The notes under the pieces were generated by a model. That model was not told where the DNA came from, did no database searches, and worked only from the letters and a program-made list of their open reading frames with translations. A DNA stretch of 64,000 bases from Algoriphagus aquaeductus (GTDB lineage: Bacteria > Bacteroidota > Bacteroidia > Cytophagales > Cyclobacteriaceae), in contig NZ_QKTX01000010.1 of assembly GCF_003253485.1 (NCBI RefSeq), positions 62,001 through 126,000 of the forward strand. The letters are read 5' to 3'. A program made the position numbers and the translations under genes. Shown piece after piece: positions 8,806-17,214 of this stretch (positions within the stretch are counted from its first letter, which is position 1; each line of letters starts with the position of its first letter).

Positions 8806-9156
8806 TCATCTGTTGATTTTGAAATAAAAAATGATGGCGCCTAAGCCATAACATAAAATGTCCCAAAAATCTCGAATGTATTGATCTGAGTACCAGGGTA
8901 GAAAGCCTTCGAATACTACAGAAACATACAGAAAGGCCACGAAAATGTGCTCCTTTTTGAATAGGAAATTTTCTTTCAGCGGATGAATCCAACGGTAAAT
9001 CTGCAGAGTTATGCCAAGAATGACCGGCATAGCTAAAAGATCATCCAAGTAGGCATGAACAAAGGGAACAAAGATTCCAAAGCCTTTTTCTAGCACTTGA
9101 TTCCCAGCAAATAGGAGTACCGGGATGAAGAAATATGGGTTTTTGAATACGCTCAT
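8806..9156 (-). CDS. Small multi-pass membrane protein
   Basis: 116 aa with about four hydrophobic helices (residues 8-24, 38-55, 68-85, 97-112). The C-terminal DxxDxxCYGLGA pattern resembles the last helix of VanZ-like and related small membrane families in which Asp and Gly recur, but I do not recognise the family with certainty. Function unknown. It is separated from the upstream gene at 9219 by a perfect 15-bp palindrome that should stop transcription. Confidence 0.6.
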   Translation of the reverse strand: MSVFKNPYFFIPVLLFAGNQVLEKGFGIFVPFVHAYLDDLLAMPVILGITLQIYRWIHPLKENFLFKKEHIFVAFLYVSVVFEGFLPWYSDQYIRDFWDILCYGLGAIIFYFKINR

Positions 9157-9167
9157 GCAGGGAAATC

Positions 9168-9210
9168 AACCCTCCAAGGGTTTTAGAACCCTTGGAGGGT
9201 TCCGTTTTTT
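9168..9210 (+). terminator. Perfect 15-bp palindrome / terminator
   Basis: AACCCTCCAAGGGTT (9168-9182), loop TTAG, and its exact complement (9187-9201). On the plus strand a T6 run follows (9205-9210). Both neighbouring genes are on the minus strand, where the U-tract is poor, so it may instead be an insertion of a small palindromic repeat. Confidence 0.6.
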
Positions 9211-9218
9211 AAAGATGC

Positions 9219-9503
9219 TCATCCCGGAAAAGCCGCCACGAGCCACAGGATAAAACTGATGATTGCCATAAAGATGGTGTAGAAAAAATTGCCGGTCTTT
9301 TTTAAATATACCAGCCAGCTAGGATCCGAGGCTTTGATGTAAAACATCCAGTTTTCCTCTCTATCCTGAATGTGAGATTCCATCCTTTTGATGTTTTCCT
9401 TTTCTTTGAGACTGAGTTCATTTCCGCAATGCTCGCAAACATCCTGGAGATCCTGGGTCCATTTAGACCATTTTCCGCAGTTTGGACACTTTTTTTCTCC
9501 CAT
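9219..9503 (-). CDS. Zinc-ribbon membrane protein
   Basis: 94 aa. The N-terminus has two CxxC knuckles (CPNCGKW at 6-12 and CEHCGNE at 23-29) forming a zinc ribbon, then a charged helix, then one C-terminal transmembrane helix (about residues 72-91). The family is common and uncharacterised in Bacteroidota. It lies 7 bp after the aminotransferase gene at 9511 and is likely co-transcribed with it. Function unknown. Confidence 0.7.
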   Translation of the reverse strand: MGEKKCPNCGKWSKWTQDLQDVCEHCGNELSLKEKENIKRMESHIQDREENWMFYIKASDPSWLVYLKKTGNFFYTIFMAIISFILWLVAAFPG

Positions 9504-9510
9504 GTGTCAA

Positions 9511-10695
9511 TTATAAGGATTCTTCGATAGCTTGGAGAATGACTGCGCAGGCTTCTCTGATTTCCTCTTCGGTGATCACCAAAGGCGGTGCAATCCGCAT
9601 CGAGTCGTCGCAAAACAAAAACCAGTCAGTAATCACACCCAATTCAATCGCCCGATCGATGATTTTTTTCAAGACCTCAAACGACTCAAACTCCACCGCC
9701 ATCATCAGTCCTTTGTTTCGGATTGCTTTGATTTTGGGGTGAACCAAGAGAGATTTAAATAGGTCGGCTTTGGTTTCAACTTGTGAAATAAGGTTTTCTT
9801 CTTGCAAAACCTGAACCGTAGCCGAAGAAGCGGCTGCCGAAACTGGATGGCCTCCAAAGGTTGTGATGTGACCCAAAAGCGGATTGTTTTTAAACGCTCC
9901 CATCACTTCCCGATTGGCGATAAATGCCCCGATGGGCATTCCTCCGCCCATTCCTTTGGCACAGACCAGGATGTCGGGTACGATTTCAAAATGCTCAAAA
10001 GCCCACATTTTCCCGGTTCGCCCAAATCCCGCCTGAATCTCGTCCAGGATCAAGAGCGTTCCTGTTTCGTCACATTTTTTTCGCAAGGCCTGAAAATATT
10101 CCCGGCACGCCACTCGGATTCCGGCTTCTCCCTGAATGGTTTCGATGATGACTGCCGCGGTTTGATCGGTGATTCTTTCTAAGTCAGAAAAGCTTCCATA
10201 GAAAATATGGGAAATTCCGGGAAGCAAGGGTCGGTAAGCTCTTTTGAAAATCTCATTTCCTCCAACACTCAGCGAACCGTGGCTGCTGCCGTGATAGGCA
10301 TTCACACAGGAGATTAGTTCACGTCGGTTGGTGTATCGCTTGGCCAGCTTGAGGGCGCCTTCGACAGCTTCCGAACCGCTATTGACCAGATAGACATTGT
10401 CCAATTGGGAGGGGAGGGTATCGGTGAGTGCCTTGGCCAAAAGGGTCTGAGGAGTCTGTACATATTCCCCATACACCATCAGGTGGAGGTATTTGTCAAG
10501 CTGGTTCTGAATCGCATTCAAAACTTTTGGATGGCGATGCCCAACGTTACTCACGCCGATCCCGGAAATCAGATCGATATACTTTTCTCCATTTGGGCCA
10601 AAAAGGTAGATTCCTTCGGCCTTTTCCACCTCGATCATCAAGGGAAAATCCGTGGTTTGAGCCAAATGAGCCAGAAAAAGCTGTCGGTTATTCAT
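9511..10695 (-). CDS. Class III pyridoxal-phosphate aminotransferase
   Basis: 394 aa, fold type I class III family, which includes acetylornithine, ornithine and 4-aminobutyrate aminotransferases. Motifs: LISGIGVSNVGHRHP, VNSGSEAVEGALKLAKRYT (cofactor phosphate site), YHGSSHGSLS, LILDEIQAGFGRTGKMWAFEH, and CAKGMGGGMPIGAF with the Schiff-base lysine. There is no arginine-biosynthesis neighbour, so ArgD is not assured; other class III aminotransferases are possible. It starts at ATG 10693-10695, 15 bp after the methyltransferase gene, and ends 7 bp before the zinc-ribbon gene, suggesting a three-gene operon. Confidence 0.9.
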   Translation of the reverse strand: MNNRQLFLAHLAQTTDFPLMIEVEKAEGIYLFGPNGEKYIDLISGIGVSNVGHRHPKVLNAIQNQLDKYLHLMVYGEYVQTPQTLLAKALTDTLPSQLDNVYLVNSGSEAVEGALKLAKRYTNRRELISCVNAYHGSSHGSLSVGGNEIFKRAYRPLLPGISHIFYGSFSDLERITDQTAAVIIETIQGEAGIRVACREYFQALRKKCDETGTLLILDEIQAGFGRTGKMWAFEHFEIVPDILVCAKGMGGGMPIGAFIANREVMGAFKNNPLLGHITTFGGHPVSAAASSATVQVLQEENLISQVETKADLFKSLLVHPKIKAIRNKGLMMAVEFESFEVLKKIIDRAIELGVITDWFLFCDDSMRIAPPLVITEEEIREACAVILQAIEESL

Positions 10696-10710
10696 TTATT
10701 TAACTCTCGG

Positions 10711-11607
10711 TCAAAAACTGGAAAAACGGAAGAAAATGCCCAAAGGCAGCTTTTTGCCCTGTTTTTCCTGAAGATACAATTCTCCATGCTCGGCATTTTT
10801 CACCGATCCAAAATTGGATTGGATCAGGTTGGCCGCGATGATGGAGGAGAAGCTCAGCGAATACATGTTGAGCAATAGGAGGTGATTTTTTGGGTCGAGG
10901 ATTTCCTTGCAGGTTTTGAGCATGTCATTGATTTGCTCTTCGAGGATCCATTTTTCTCCTTCAGGACCACGTCCGTAGGCTGGAGGATCGAGAATGATCG
11001 CTTGGTAACTATTTCCCCTTCGGGCTTCCCGCTTAATAAACTTCATCGCATCATCCACAATCCAACGAATGCCGTCCAGATGGGATGATTCCATGTTATG
11101 CTTGGTCCAAGTCACTACTTGTTTAACGGAGTCTAAGTGAGAAACTTCCGCTCCGGCCGCTCGGGCGGCAATACTTGCTGCCCCGGTGTAGCCAAAAAGG
11201 TTCAGAACCTTGGGTGTAGTACCGGGATATGCTTTCAGTTTTCGATACAAATAATCCCAATTGACTGCCTGCTCGGGGAAAAGTCCGATGTGTTTGAAGG
11301 AAGTTTGAGCCAAATTGAGGGTCATATTCAATCCCTCGGCATTTTCATAGCCGATCTGCCAGTTGTGCGGCATGGACTTGAGCTGTTGCCATTGCCCTTT
11401 TTCGGGATTGTTTTTTTCCTTGGCGAAGTGCGCATGGGCGAGTTTTCGCCACTCTGAATCGGGAAGGCTTTTGTCCCAGATGGCTTGAGGCTCAGGTCGG
11501 CTGAGGATAAACTTGCCGAAGCGCTCCAGTTTTTCAAATCCCCCGGTATCGATCAGTTCGTAATCACTCCAGGGTCCGGGACAAAGGGATAAGATGGTTT
11601 CGTTCAT
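10711..11607 (-). CDS. SAM-dependent methyltransferase of the RlmI/RlmK type
   Basis: 298 aa from the chosen ATG (11605-11607). The N-terminal ~110 residues (PGPWSDYELIDTGGFEKLERFG) form the RlmI-like substrate domain; the Rossmann domain has motif I NLFGYTGAASIAARAAGA, an acidic residue after strand 2 (HLDSVKQ) and motif IV ILDPPAYGRG. Members methylate 23S rRNA cytosines; the target here is not proven. A frame extends 32 codons further upstream, but a TAnnTTTG promoter box lies inside that extension 5 nt before the chosen ATG, so the shorter, nearly leaderless form is preferred. It is first in a probable operon with the aminotransferase. Confidence 0.88.
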   Translation of the reverse strand: MNETILSLCPGPWSDYELIDTGGFEKLERFGKFILSRPEPQAIWDKSLPDSEWRKLAHAHFAKEKNNPEKGQWQQLKSMPHNWQIGYENAEGLNMTLNLAQTSFKHIGLFPEQAVNWDYLYRKLKAYPGTTPKVLNLFGYTGAASIAARAAGAEVSHLDSVKQVVTWTKHNMESSHLDGIRWIVDDAMKFIKREARRGNSYQAIILDPPAYGRGPEGEKWILEEQINDMLKTCKEILDPKNHLLLLNMYSLSFSSIIAANLIQSNFGSVKNAEHGELYLQEKQGKKLPLGIFFRFSSF

Positions 11608-11612
11608 TGGGG

Positions 11613-11620
11613 CAAAAATA
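11613..11620 (-). promoter_or_regulatory. -7 promoter box before the methyltransferase
   Basis: TATTTTTG on the minus strand, an exact TAnnTTTG match, 5 nt before the ATG. No clear TTG box is visible at -33. It decides the start codon of the gene at 10711-11607. Confidence 0.6.
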
Positions 11621-11800
11621 GGCAATTCCATTGGGTTGACTCTAGGGTTTAACGATGGAAAGTATTTTCGTTTTTGACCACTTTGCATCAGATTTTTAAC
11701 CATTAAGAAATTAAGGGAATTAAGAATCTGATTTTTTATGACTTCCTCAATTTTCTTCTATGATTATCTGCTTCTTTGCCAGCAATTCAAAAAGGCTTCG

Positions 11801-11913
11801 ACTTCGCTCGGCCACCGCGCTTGAAACTTGAAAGATGGAGGGTAGGAAAATGCGGCGGAGCCGCATTTTCCTACCCTCCATCTAAATGAAAACGCTTGGA
11901 CACCGAGCGAAGT
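11801..11913. repeat. Long nested palindrome in a 329-bp gene-free stretch
   Basis: A perfect 24-bp inverted repeat (11833-11856 and 11860-11883, loop GGA) reading AGATGGAGGGTAGGAAAATG then CGGC, nested within outer perfect 11-bp arms ACTTCGCTCGG (11801-11811) and CCGAGCGAAGT (11903-11913). This looks like a MITE or REPIN-like unit. The rest of 11704-12032 holds nothing recognisable. Confidence 0.75.
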
Positions 11914-12032
11914 GGAGGTGGACTTTAGATTATTTCGCTATTGGTATAATTCTGTATATCCTTAATTTTCTTAATTCTCTCAATGGTTCAAAAGTATACT
12001 GATATTGAAATGCAATTAGTTATGGTGAAATT

Positions 12033-12860
12033 TTAAATCACTCCCAAGTTTTTCAAGACCGCTTCGCTATAGTCCCAAAGTGCTGCGGAAAGCTTTTGAT
12101 TTCTTGCCAGAGGACTTGGAGTCTTTGGTTTTTTCTTGATGTAATAGCCTCCATTTCGGAGTTGACTTTTGGGTGTGGTGGCTAGGAAGATGGTGGTTTG
12201 TGCACCGGCTTTTGGGCTGATGAAAATGAGCTTGCTCACCTCAATAATCAGCTTGGCCCAGAGAGAAGTTTCCGATCCAAAAGCCGTCTTCACCGCACCC
12301 GGATGCAGGGCGTAAGTACTTATGCCTTTGCTTTCAAATCTATTTTTCAATTCGTTGGAAAACAGGATATTATAAAGTTTACCTTTTCCATAGGCTGTTC
12401 CCGTATTTGCACTCTTCAATAGACCAAAATCTTTACTTGGATCAGTGGCGATTTGATGGGCGATGGAGCTGACATGGATGATTTTTGCTTCTCCACGGAT
12501 TAGGGCAGGCATCAGTTCCCTTGTTAGAAGAAAAGGCCCGAGATGGTTGGTGGCAAATGTTAAATCAAGCCCTTCGGAAGTCTTTTTCCCTGCAGGAAAC
12601 ATGCCCCCGGCATTGTTGATGAGCAGGTGTATTTCTTTGCATTGCTCAAGAATCTGGATCGCTCCTTTTTTGACCTCGGCCATGATGCTCAGGTCCATTG
12701 GGATCAGCACGATTTTTTCCTTTTGGAACAGGTGCTGAATCATTTTCTCGGCTTTCTTGATATTTCTGACGGGCAAAAATACCCGATCAGCAATCGGCAT
12801 TAAGGCTTTGAGCGTTTCCCATCCGATTCCGGAAGTGCTTCCGGTAAGTACTAAATTCAT
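12033..12860 (-). CDS. Short-chain dehydrogenase/reductase
   Basis: 275 aa. The classical SDR signature is complete: TGSTSGIG nucleotide loop (residues 6-13), LLINNAGGMF, catalytic Ser in IIHVSSIAH, YGKGK (YxxxK) and LHPGAVKTAF. It resembles the retinol-dehydrogenase/WWOX-like branch, whose substrates cannot be assigned from sequence. Monocistronic; divergent from the acyltransferase operon starting at 13040. Confidence 0.92.
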   Translation of the reverse strand: MNLVLTGSTSGIGWETLKALMPIADRVFLPVRNIKKAEKMIQHLFQKEKIVLIPMDLSIMAEVKKGAIQILEQCKEIHLLINNAGGMFPAGKKTSEGLDLTFATNHLGPFLLTRELMPALIRGEAKIIHVSSIAHQIATDPSKDFGLLKSANTGTAYGKGKLYNILFSNELKNRFESKGISTYALHPGAVKTAFGSETSLWAKLIIEVSKLIFISPKAGAQTTIFLATTPKSQLRNGGYYIKKKPKTPSPLARNQKLSAALWDYSEAVLKNLGVI

Positions 12861-12962
12861 ATCTAAGTAGGTTTGTAATTAAGACAAAAAATCAAGTAGC
12901 TTGGTTTTCAAGACAATGAAAATCACTCTTTATGTAGCCCAAAGCATTGGTTTAATTTTTTG

Positions 12963-12970
12963 TACTTTTG
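12963..12970 (+). promoter_or_regulatory. -7 promoter box for the acyltransferase operon
   Basis: TACTTTTG, an exact TAnnTTTG match, 69 nt before the ATG at 13040. A TTG at 12947-12949 is closer than the usual 19 nt, so the -33 element is weak. Confidence 0.5.
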
Positions 12971-13039
12971 TGATATTCTGTTGCAAAAAATTGAATTTTC
13001 CAGCGGTTTTTCACTCTGAAACTGATCTTTTTTGACCGT

Positions 13040-13858
13040 ATGTCAAAGAAATTTATCGATATCGAAAAGGCCATCGCAGCCAAAAATCCCAAGCTTCTGA
13101 AATGGATGCCGGGTTTTTTGTTGAAGTATATCAAGCGGGTGACTCATGAGGCGTGGCTCAACGAGGTGTTGGAAAAGCATCTGGAAAAGAAAGGTTTGGC
13201 ATTTGCGGATGCCCTGATCGAGGAATTCGAGGTAGAGGTGTTACTTCATGGTGCTGAAAACATTCCTAAAGAAGGAGGGATCATTTTGGCTTCCAATCAT
13301 CCTTTGGGCGGTATGGATGGGATTGCTTTTATTCATGCTGTAGGAAAAATTCGGCCTGATATCCGATTTTTGGTCAATGACCTGCTCACCACTTTCAATA
13401 ATTTTGAACCCATTTTTGTCCCGGTCAATAAGCACGGGAAAAACTCCAAGGAAGCCAACCAAAAAATCGAGGAAGCCTATTCCAATGGTCATGCTGTGCT
13501 GATTTTTCCAGCAGGTTTGGTTTCCCGAAAGCAAAATGGGATCGTTCGTGACTTGGAGTGGAAAAAAAGTTTCGTCACCAAAGCGAGAAATTACCGATTG
13601 GATGTCCTGCCTTGCCATATGGGAGGTAGGAATTCTGAGTTTTTTTATAATCTTGCCATGTGGCGAAAAAAATTGGGAGTGAAAGCGAACGTGGAAATGT
13701 TCTGGCTGGTGGATGAAATGTACCGGCAGCGAGGCAAACGGATCGATATTCGAATCGGAAAGCCGATTCCCCATACCCAATTTGATCACCCGAAAAATGA
13801 CTCCACTTGGGCAGAAAAAATCAAACAAGAGGTCTATAACCTGGTACCCCATGCATAA
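13040..13858 (+). CDS. PlsC-like O-acyltransferase, probable GlsA/OlsA
   Basis: 272 aa lysophospholipid-acyltransferase fold: NHPLGGMDG (residues 89-97) carries the catalytic His and Asp, and FPAGLVSRK is the FPxG-type acyl-acceptor block. This subfamily is paired with a GNAT N-acyltransferase in glycine-lipid (GlsA/GlsB, characterised in Bacteroides) and ornithine-lipid (OlsA/OlsB) synthesis; it would add the second, ester-linked acyl chain to an N-acyl amino acid. The next gene is exactly such a partner and overlaps by 8 nt (ATGCATAA), indicating translational coupling. The pathway assignment is an inference from the pair; the enzyme class is clear. Confidence 0.85.
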   Translation: MSKKFIDIEKAIAAKNPKLLKWMPGFLLKYIKRVTHEAWLNEVLEKHLEKKGLAFADALIEEFEVEVLLHGAENIPKEGGIILASNHPLGGMDGIAFIHAVGKIRPDIRFLVNDLLTTFNNFEPIFVPVNKHGKNSKEANQKIEEAYSNGHAVLIFPAGLVSRKQNGIVRDLEWKKSFVTKARNYRLDVLPCHMGGRNSEFFYNLAMWRKKLGVKANVEMFWLVDEMYRQRGKRIDIRIGKPIPHTQFDHPKNDSTWAEKIKQEVYNLVPHA

Positions 13859-14813
13859 ACTTGAACCAATCATACCCCCTGTTTCCCGAGATTTGCTTAA
13901 AAAAGAACTCAGTCCGGAGCGCTTTTTACGCTATGCCAATAACGGGAACAATCAGGTGTATTTGGTCAATCATCACAACGCCCCCAATGTGGTTCGGGAA
14001 ATCGGTCGATTGCGGGAGATTACTTTCCGTGCAGCGGGTGGAGGTACAGGCCTTTCGATGGATTTGGATGAGTTTGATACCTGCGAGACCTGTTACGATC
14101 AGCTGATTACCTGGAATGAAGAGGATCAGGAAATTGTAGCGGGTTATCGGGTGATTCTATGCAAAAAGGCATTGGACGAGGAGGGATTTCCTCATTTATC
14201 TACCACTCATTTGTTTGATTTTTCTGAACGGTTTATCCGAGATTATATTCCCTACACCCTGGAGCTTGGTCGTTCTTTTGTTCAACCCCAATACCAGCCT
14301 AGCCTGGATAACAGAAAGGGGATTTTCAGTCTGGACAATCTTTGGGATGGATTGGGAGCGGTCGTTTTGCTCAATCCTGATGTTAAGTATCTCTTTGGGA
14401 AAGTGACCATGTATCCCCATTTCAATCGAGAGGGGAGAGATCTGTTGCTCTTTTTTATGAATCATTATTTCCCTGATCATGAGGGCCTTGTCAAGCCTAA
14501 AGATAAGCTAAGGTTAAGCTATGAAACAGATATTTTGAATCAGGAAAATCCCTTTGAAAATCTGGATTACAAGGAAGGATACAAAGTGCTCAATGGAAAG
14601 ATCCGGGCGCTGGGAGAAAATATTCCTCCCCTGATCAATACCTATATGAACCTTTCCCCGACCATGCGGACTTTTGGAACGGCCCTCAATGACGAGTTTG
14701 GGGAAGTTGAGGAGACGGGGATTATGATCACCCTCTCGGATATATATGAGAGTAAAAAACACCGCCATATGGATACTTTTGAGCGGGATAGTGTGTATGG
14801 AAGCAGAGAATAG
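13851..14813 (+). CDS. GNAT-type N-acyltransferase, probable GlsB/OlsB
   Basis: 320 aa from ATG 13851; a longer frame upstream overlaps the preceding gene and is rejected. The central block REITFRAAGGGTG, then MDLDEFD, is characteristic of the hemolysin/OlsB-type acyltransferase domain that transfers an acyl chain to the amino group of glycine or ornithine. The C-terminal half (ENIPPLINTYMNLSPTMRTF) matches the longer form seen in Bacteroidota. Partner of the PlsC-like gene upstream; the product would be a phosphorus-free membrane lipid, useful under phosphate limitation. The amino-acid head group cannot be read from sequence. Confidence 0.83.
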   Translation: MHKLEPIIPPVSRDLLKKELSPERFLRYANNGNNQVYLVNHHNAPNVVREIGRLREITFRAAGGGTGLSMDLDEFDTCETCYDQLITWNEEDQEIVAGYRVILCKKALDEEGFPHLSTTHLFDFSERFIRDYIPYTLELGRSFVQPQYQPSLDNRKGIFSLDNLWDGLGAVVLLNPDVKYLFGKVTMYPHFNREGRDLLLFFMNHYFPDHEGLVKPKDKLRLSYETDILNQENPFENLDYKEGYKVLNGKIRALGENIPPLINTYMNLSPTMRTFGTALNDEFGEVEETGIMITLSDIYESKKHRHMDTFERDSVYGSRE

Positions 14814-15180
14814 GCAGCTGAAAACCCTGGTAGTAGGTGCGACTGAAAACCCCTCCCGATATGCCTACTTGGCAGCCAAGATGCTGCATGAGCATGGGGT
14901 AGAATTTGTGCCGATCGGGATCAAAAAAGGGCAGCTGTTTGGGAAAGAAATAGTAGACCTTAGCGAAAAACCTAAGCTCGAAGGAGTCCATACGATTACC
15001 CTGTATATCGGTCCGGCTCATCAGGCAGAATGGATAGAATATTTAATCAGCCTGAAGCCTCAGCGCATAATTTTCAATCCGGGTACAGAGAATCCCGAAT
15101 TTTTCAAGAAAGCAAAGGCGGCCAATATCGAGGTGCTTCCTGCCTGTACCTTGGTCATGCTTAGTACATGTCAATATTGA
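14797..15180 (+). CDS. CoA-binding domain protein (YccU-like)
   Basis: 127 aa from ATG 14797, overlapping the previous gene by 17 nt. A single Rossmann-like CoA-binding domain: TLVVGATENPSRYAYLAAKML, FVPIGIKKGQLFGK, then GVHTITLYI, RIIFNPGTENPEF and LPACTLVMLS. Its place as third gene in an acyl-lipid operon suggests a role linked to acyl-CoA or acyl-ACP use, but family function is unknown. Its 3' end overlaps the convergent blh gene by 10 nt. Confidence 0.85.
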   Translation: MEAENRQLKTLVVGATENPSRYAYLAAKMLHEHGVEFVPIGIKKGQLFGKEIVDLSEKPKLEGVHTITLYIGPAHQAEWIEYLISLKPQRIIFNPGTENPEFFKKAKAANIEVLPACTLVMLSTCQY

Positions 15181-16049
15181 GCGTCCTTTTTCAGAAACCT
15201 GTCCATGTAAATAATATGGGGAAAGGAAATCAATGAAATCAGGATGAAAAAAAGCAAAAATACCTCTTGTTCCTTCATAAAATTGATACCATAAATCAGG
15301 ATTCCGCTGATACCCAGCAAACTAATCAAGGTAAATGGAATGAGTTGGAGACTGAATTTTTTCCATCCCTGATACTTTGGAAATCGGCTTAGGAAAGCAT
15401 ATTCTTTCAACATACTTGGAGTGGCATGCCAAAATCCGAAGTAAACCACAAATCCGACAAACAAAGGACTGATAAACAACAGACTTCCAAGGAGAACCAC
15501 TTCCAGTACGTGTATTCTGCTGAAATGGATTTTCAGCACCGCTTGGTTCAATAGCGTAAAAAATCCCAAGAAGATCACCGTTATTAATCTACTCTCAAAG
15601 CCAATTTCCAATTGAACTAGGGGGGCTAGGATGTATTGGGTTAATTCAAAATCTCCAAGTAGAATCGCGGCTAGAAAGAATGCACCGCGACTGATAAAAA
15701 GTAGTGAGTCCCAAGGCCTAACTTGGAGTTGATCTAAAAAATGAGATTGTCCGAAATGGTAGGCAGACATTCCCAAAAATGCGATTAATGCGATAATTGG
15801 AGTCAAAAACCAGAGTAGGCAATACAATCCGATCAGCACAAGATAACTAAGCAAAAATCTGAAAAAACCGGAACGGGTTGGGTTGGGATTATGAATAAGG
15901 TGGTCAATCGCTCCGTGAGGAATTCCTACTGAAAGCATTACAATCCCAGCAAATAGCAATTGGTAAAAGAGAGAGAGACTGGATGGAATTAAAAATGCCA
16001 AACAAACTCCCATGCCGATGGCTTTTAGCCCCTGTTCAATATTTTTCAT
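15171..16049 (-). CDS. blh: Brp/Blh beta-carotene 15,15'-dioxygenase
   Basis: Integral-membrane enzyme that cleaves beta-carotene into two retinal molecules, the rhodopsin chromophore. 292 aa, mostly hydrophobic helices, with the conserved iron-ligand histidines in VGIPHGAIDHL (about residues 41-51), SAYHFGQSH (about 97-105) and a later GFWHATPS (about 207-214). It overlaps the end of crtY by 14 nt (16036-16049), so it is translationally coupled, and is the last gene of the rhodopsin-crtY-blh operon. Convergent overlap with the CoA-binding gene. Confidence 0.95.
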   Translation of the reverse strand: MKNIEQGLKAIGMGVCLAFLIPSSLSLFYQLLFAGIVMLSVGIPHGAIDHLIHNPNPTRSGFFRFLLSYLVLIGLYCLLWFLTPIIALIAFLGMSAYHFGQSHFLDQLQVRPWDSLLFISRGAFFLAAILLGDFELTQYILAPLVQLEIGFESRLITVIFLGFFTLLNQAVLKIHFSRIHVLEVVLLGSLLFISPLFVGFVVYFGFWHATPSMLKEYAFLSRFPKYQGWKKFSLQLIPFTLISLLGISGILIYGINFMKEQEVFLLFFILISLISFPHIIYMDRFLKKDAQY

Positions 16050-17166
16050 AGTGCAGCAGGCTCTTGATAAAAATCGGAAACTTAAGTCGGGATAAGAGTT
16101 GAACTTCTTCTGAAAGCGTGGTTTTTTCTCCCAGGAAATTTAAAACTTCATCTCCTGAAGAAGTTTGAAAAAGGTTCAAAAACACCTGTTCCAGTTTATC
16201 CGGCCACTTATGAGCGATCGTCAACAGGATATTGTCATAAAAATCAAATCGATTGGATTTGGTGATTTTTTTGGGGTTGGATTTATTGATTTCCAGGTTA
16301 CGGACCAGGGTCTGACAATTTTCCTGAATGGTGGCAAATCCATATCCTGTCGAGGGTTTGATCCATCCTGCGGCTGTACCAATGGGTATAATTCGTGAAG
16401 AGGAAGTGCTTGGGCTTACTTGGGTAGTCATTGGAATTGAGCCTTTTTCCTCATAAGAAATCTCATATTCCTCCAGTCCTAGTTTTTGGGATAAATAGGT
16501 CTCCAATTCCTTTTGGAGTGAATCCCGGTCAACGGGTTCACTGGAGTAGGTGGTGAATTCTACCAGGGCATGGGTTGTTGAAAAAGGAAGAATATAGAAA
16601 AATTCAAATTTTTTGGAAATGGATTGGATGTCCATCAATGTGACTTCATGAGGATGAAAGACCTCCCTGTTGGTGGTGATTTTCCATCCCAAAAATACCT
16701 GTCGGAGGATGCTTTTGCTGTTGGTTTTCAAGCCAATGGAGTCAAAAACTCGGTTGGCGCTCATTTTTTTACCGGACTGCGTGACTACTTCAGCTTGGTC
16801 ATTTTGAGGGAGGTAGTGGGTTACTTCATCTTTTAGAAAAGCTACCGAAGGATGTTTCCTTATTTGGTCGAGCAGAGAGGTGTAAAAGTCTTGTGAGGAG
16901 AGGTGGTAGTATTTCAGTTTGTCCAAAGATCTGGATAATTGAATGCCTGGGGACGAGATTGAAATGGAATTCCAACAGTGGGCTTTTCCAGCCGGATGGA
17001 TTGCCAAAGGATTCTCACTCCAATAGCACCAGGTTTTATTGGGAATAGAGGTGCTTGGATCGATGAGCAGGATTTTGGACGATTGAAGCGAGCTGCCCAA
17101 AAGATAGCTCACAAGGCTCAACCCTGCACATCCAGCACCTGCAATGATGAAATCGTAGTGATCCAT
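16036..17166 (-). CDS. crtY: Lycopene beta-cyclase
   Basis: Converts lycopene to beta-carotene, the substrate of the next gene. 376 aa flavoprotein with an N-terminal dinucleotide fold (DFIIAGAGCAGLSLVSYL), KTWCYW after it, and GTAAGWIKPSTGYGF in the C-terminal half, all typical of CrtY/CrtL-type cyclases. It lies 48 bp after the rhodopsin stop codon, separated by a 10-bp stem-loop (17176-17202). The other carotenoid genes (crtE, crtB, crtI, crtZ) are not in this window. Confidence 0.95.
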   Translation of the reverse strand: MDHYDFIIAGAGCAGLSLVSYLLGSSLQSSKILLIDPSTSIPNKTWCYWSENPLAIHPAGKAHCWNSISISSPGIQLSRSLDKLKYYHLSSQDFYTSLLDQIRKHPSVAFLKDEVTHYLPQNDQAEVVTQSGKKMSANRVFDSIGLKTNSKSILRQVFLGWKITTNREVFHPHEVTLMDIQSISKKFEFFYILPFSTTHALVEFTTYSSEPVDRDSLQKELETYLSQKLGLEEYEISYEEKGSIPMTTQVSPSTSSSRIIPIGTAAGWIKPSTGYGFATIQENCQTLVRNLEINKSNPKKITKSNRFDFYDNILLTIAHKWPDKLEQVFLNLFQTSSGDEVLNFLGEKTTLSEEVQLLSRLKFPIFIKSLLHYEKY

Positions 17167-17175
17167 GGGGAAAAG

Positions 17176-17202
17176 TGGACGATCCGACTTCAGGATCGTC
17201 CA
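17176..17202 (-). promoter_or_regulatory. Stem-loop between rhodopsin and crtY
   Basis: Perfect 10-bp stem TGGACGATCC (17176-17185) / GGATCGTCCA (17193-17202) with a 7-nt loop, 13 nt after the rhodopsin stop codon. It is followed on the minus strand by only a short CTTTTCC, so it is probably a weak terminator or an mRNA-stabilising hairpin that lowers crtY-blh expression relative to the rhodopsin. Confidence 0.65.
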
Positions 17203-17214
17203 TTGTTATTTGGG

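Noticed and set aside
9511-10695. Firm ArgD (acetylornithine aminotransferase) call
   Set aside because: Class III motifs are clear but no arginine genes are adjacent, and sequence alone does not fix the substrate.
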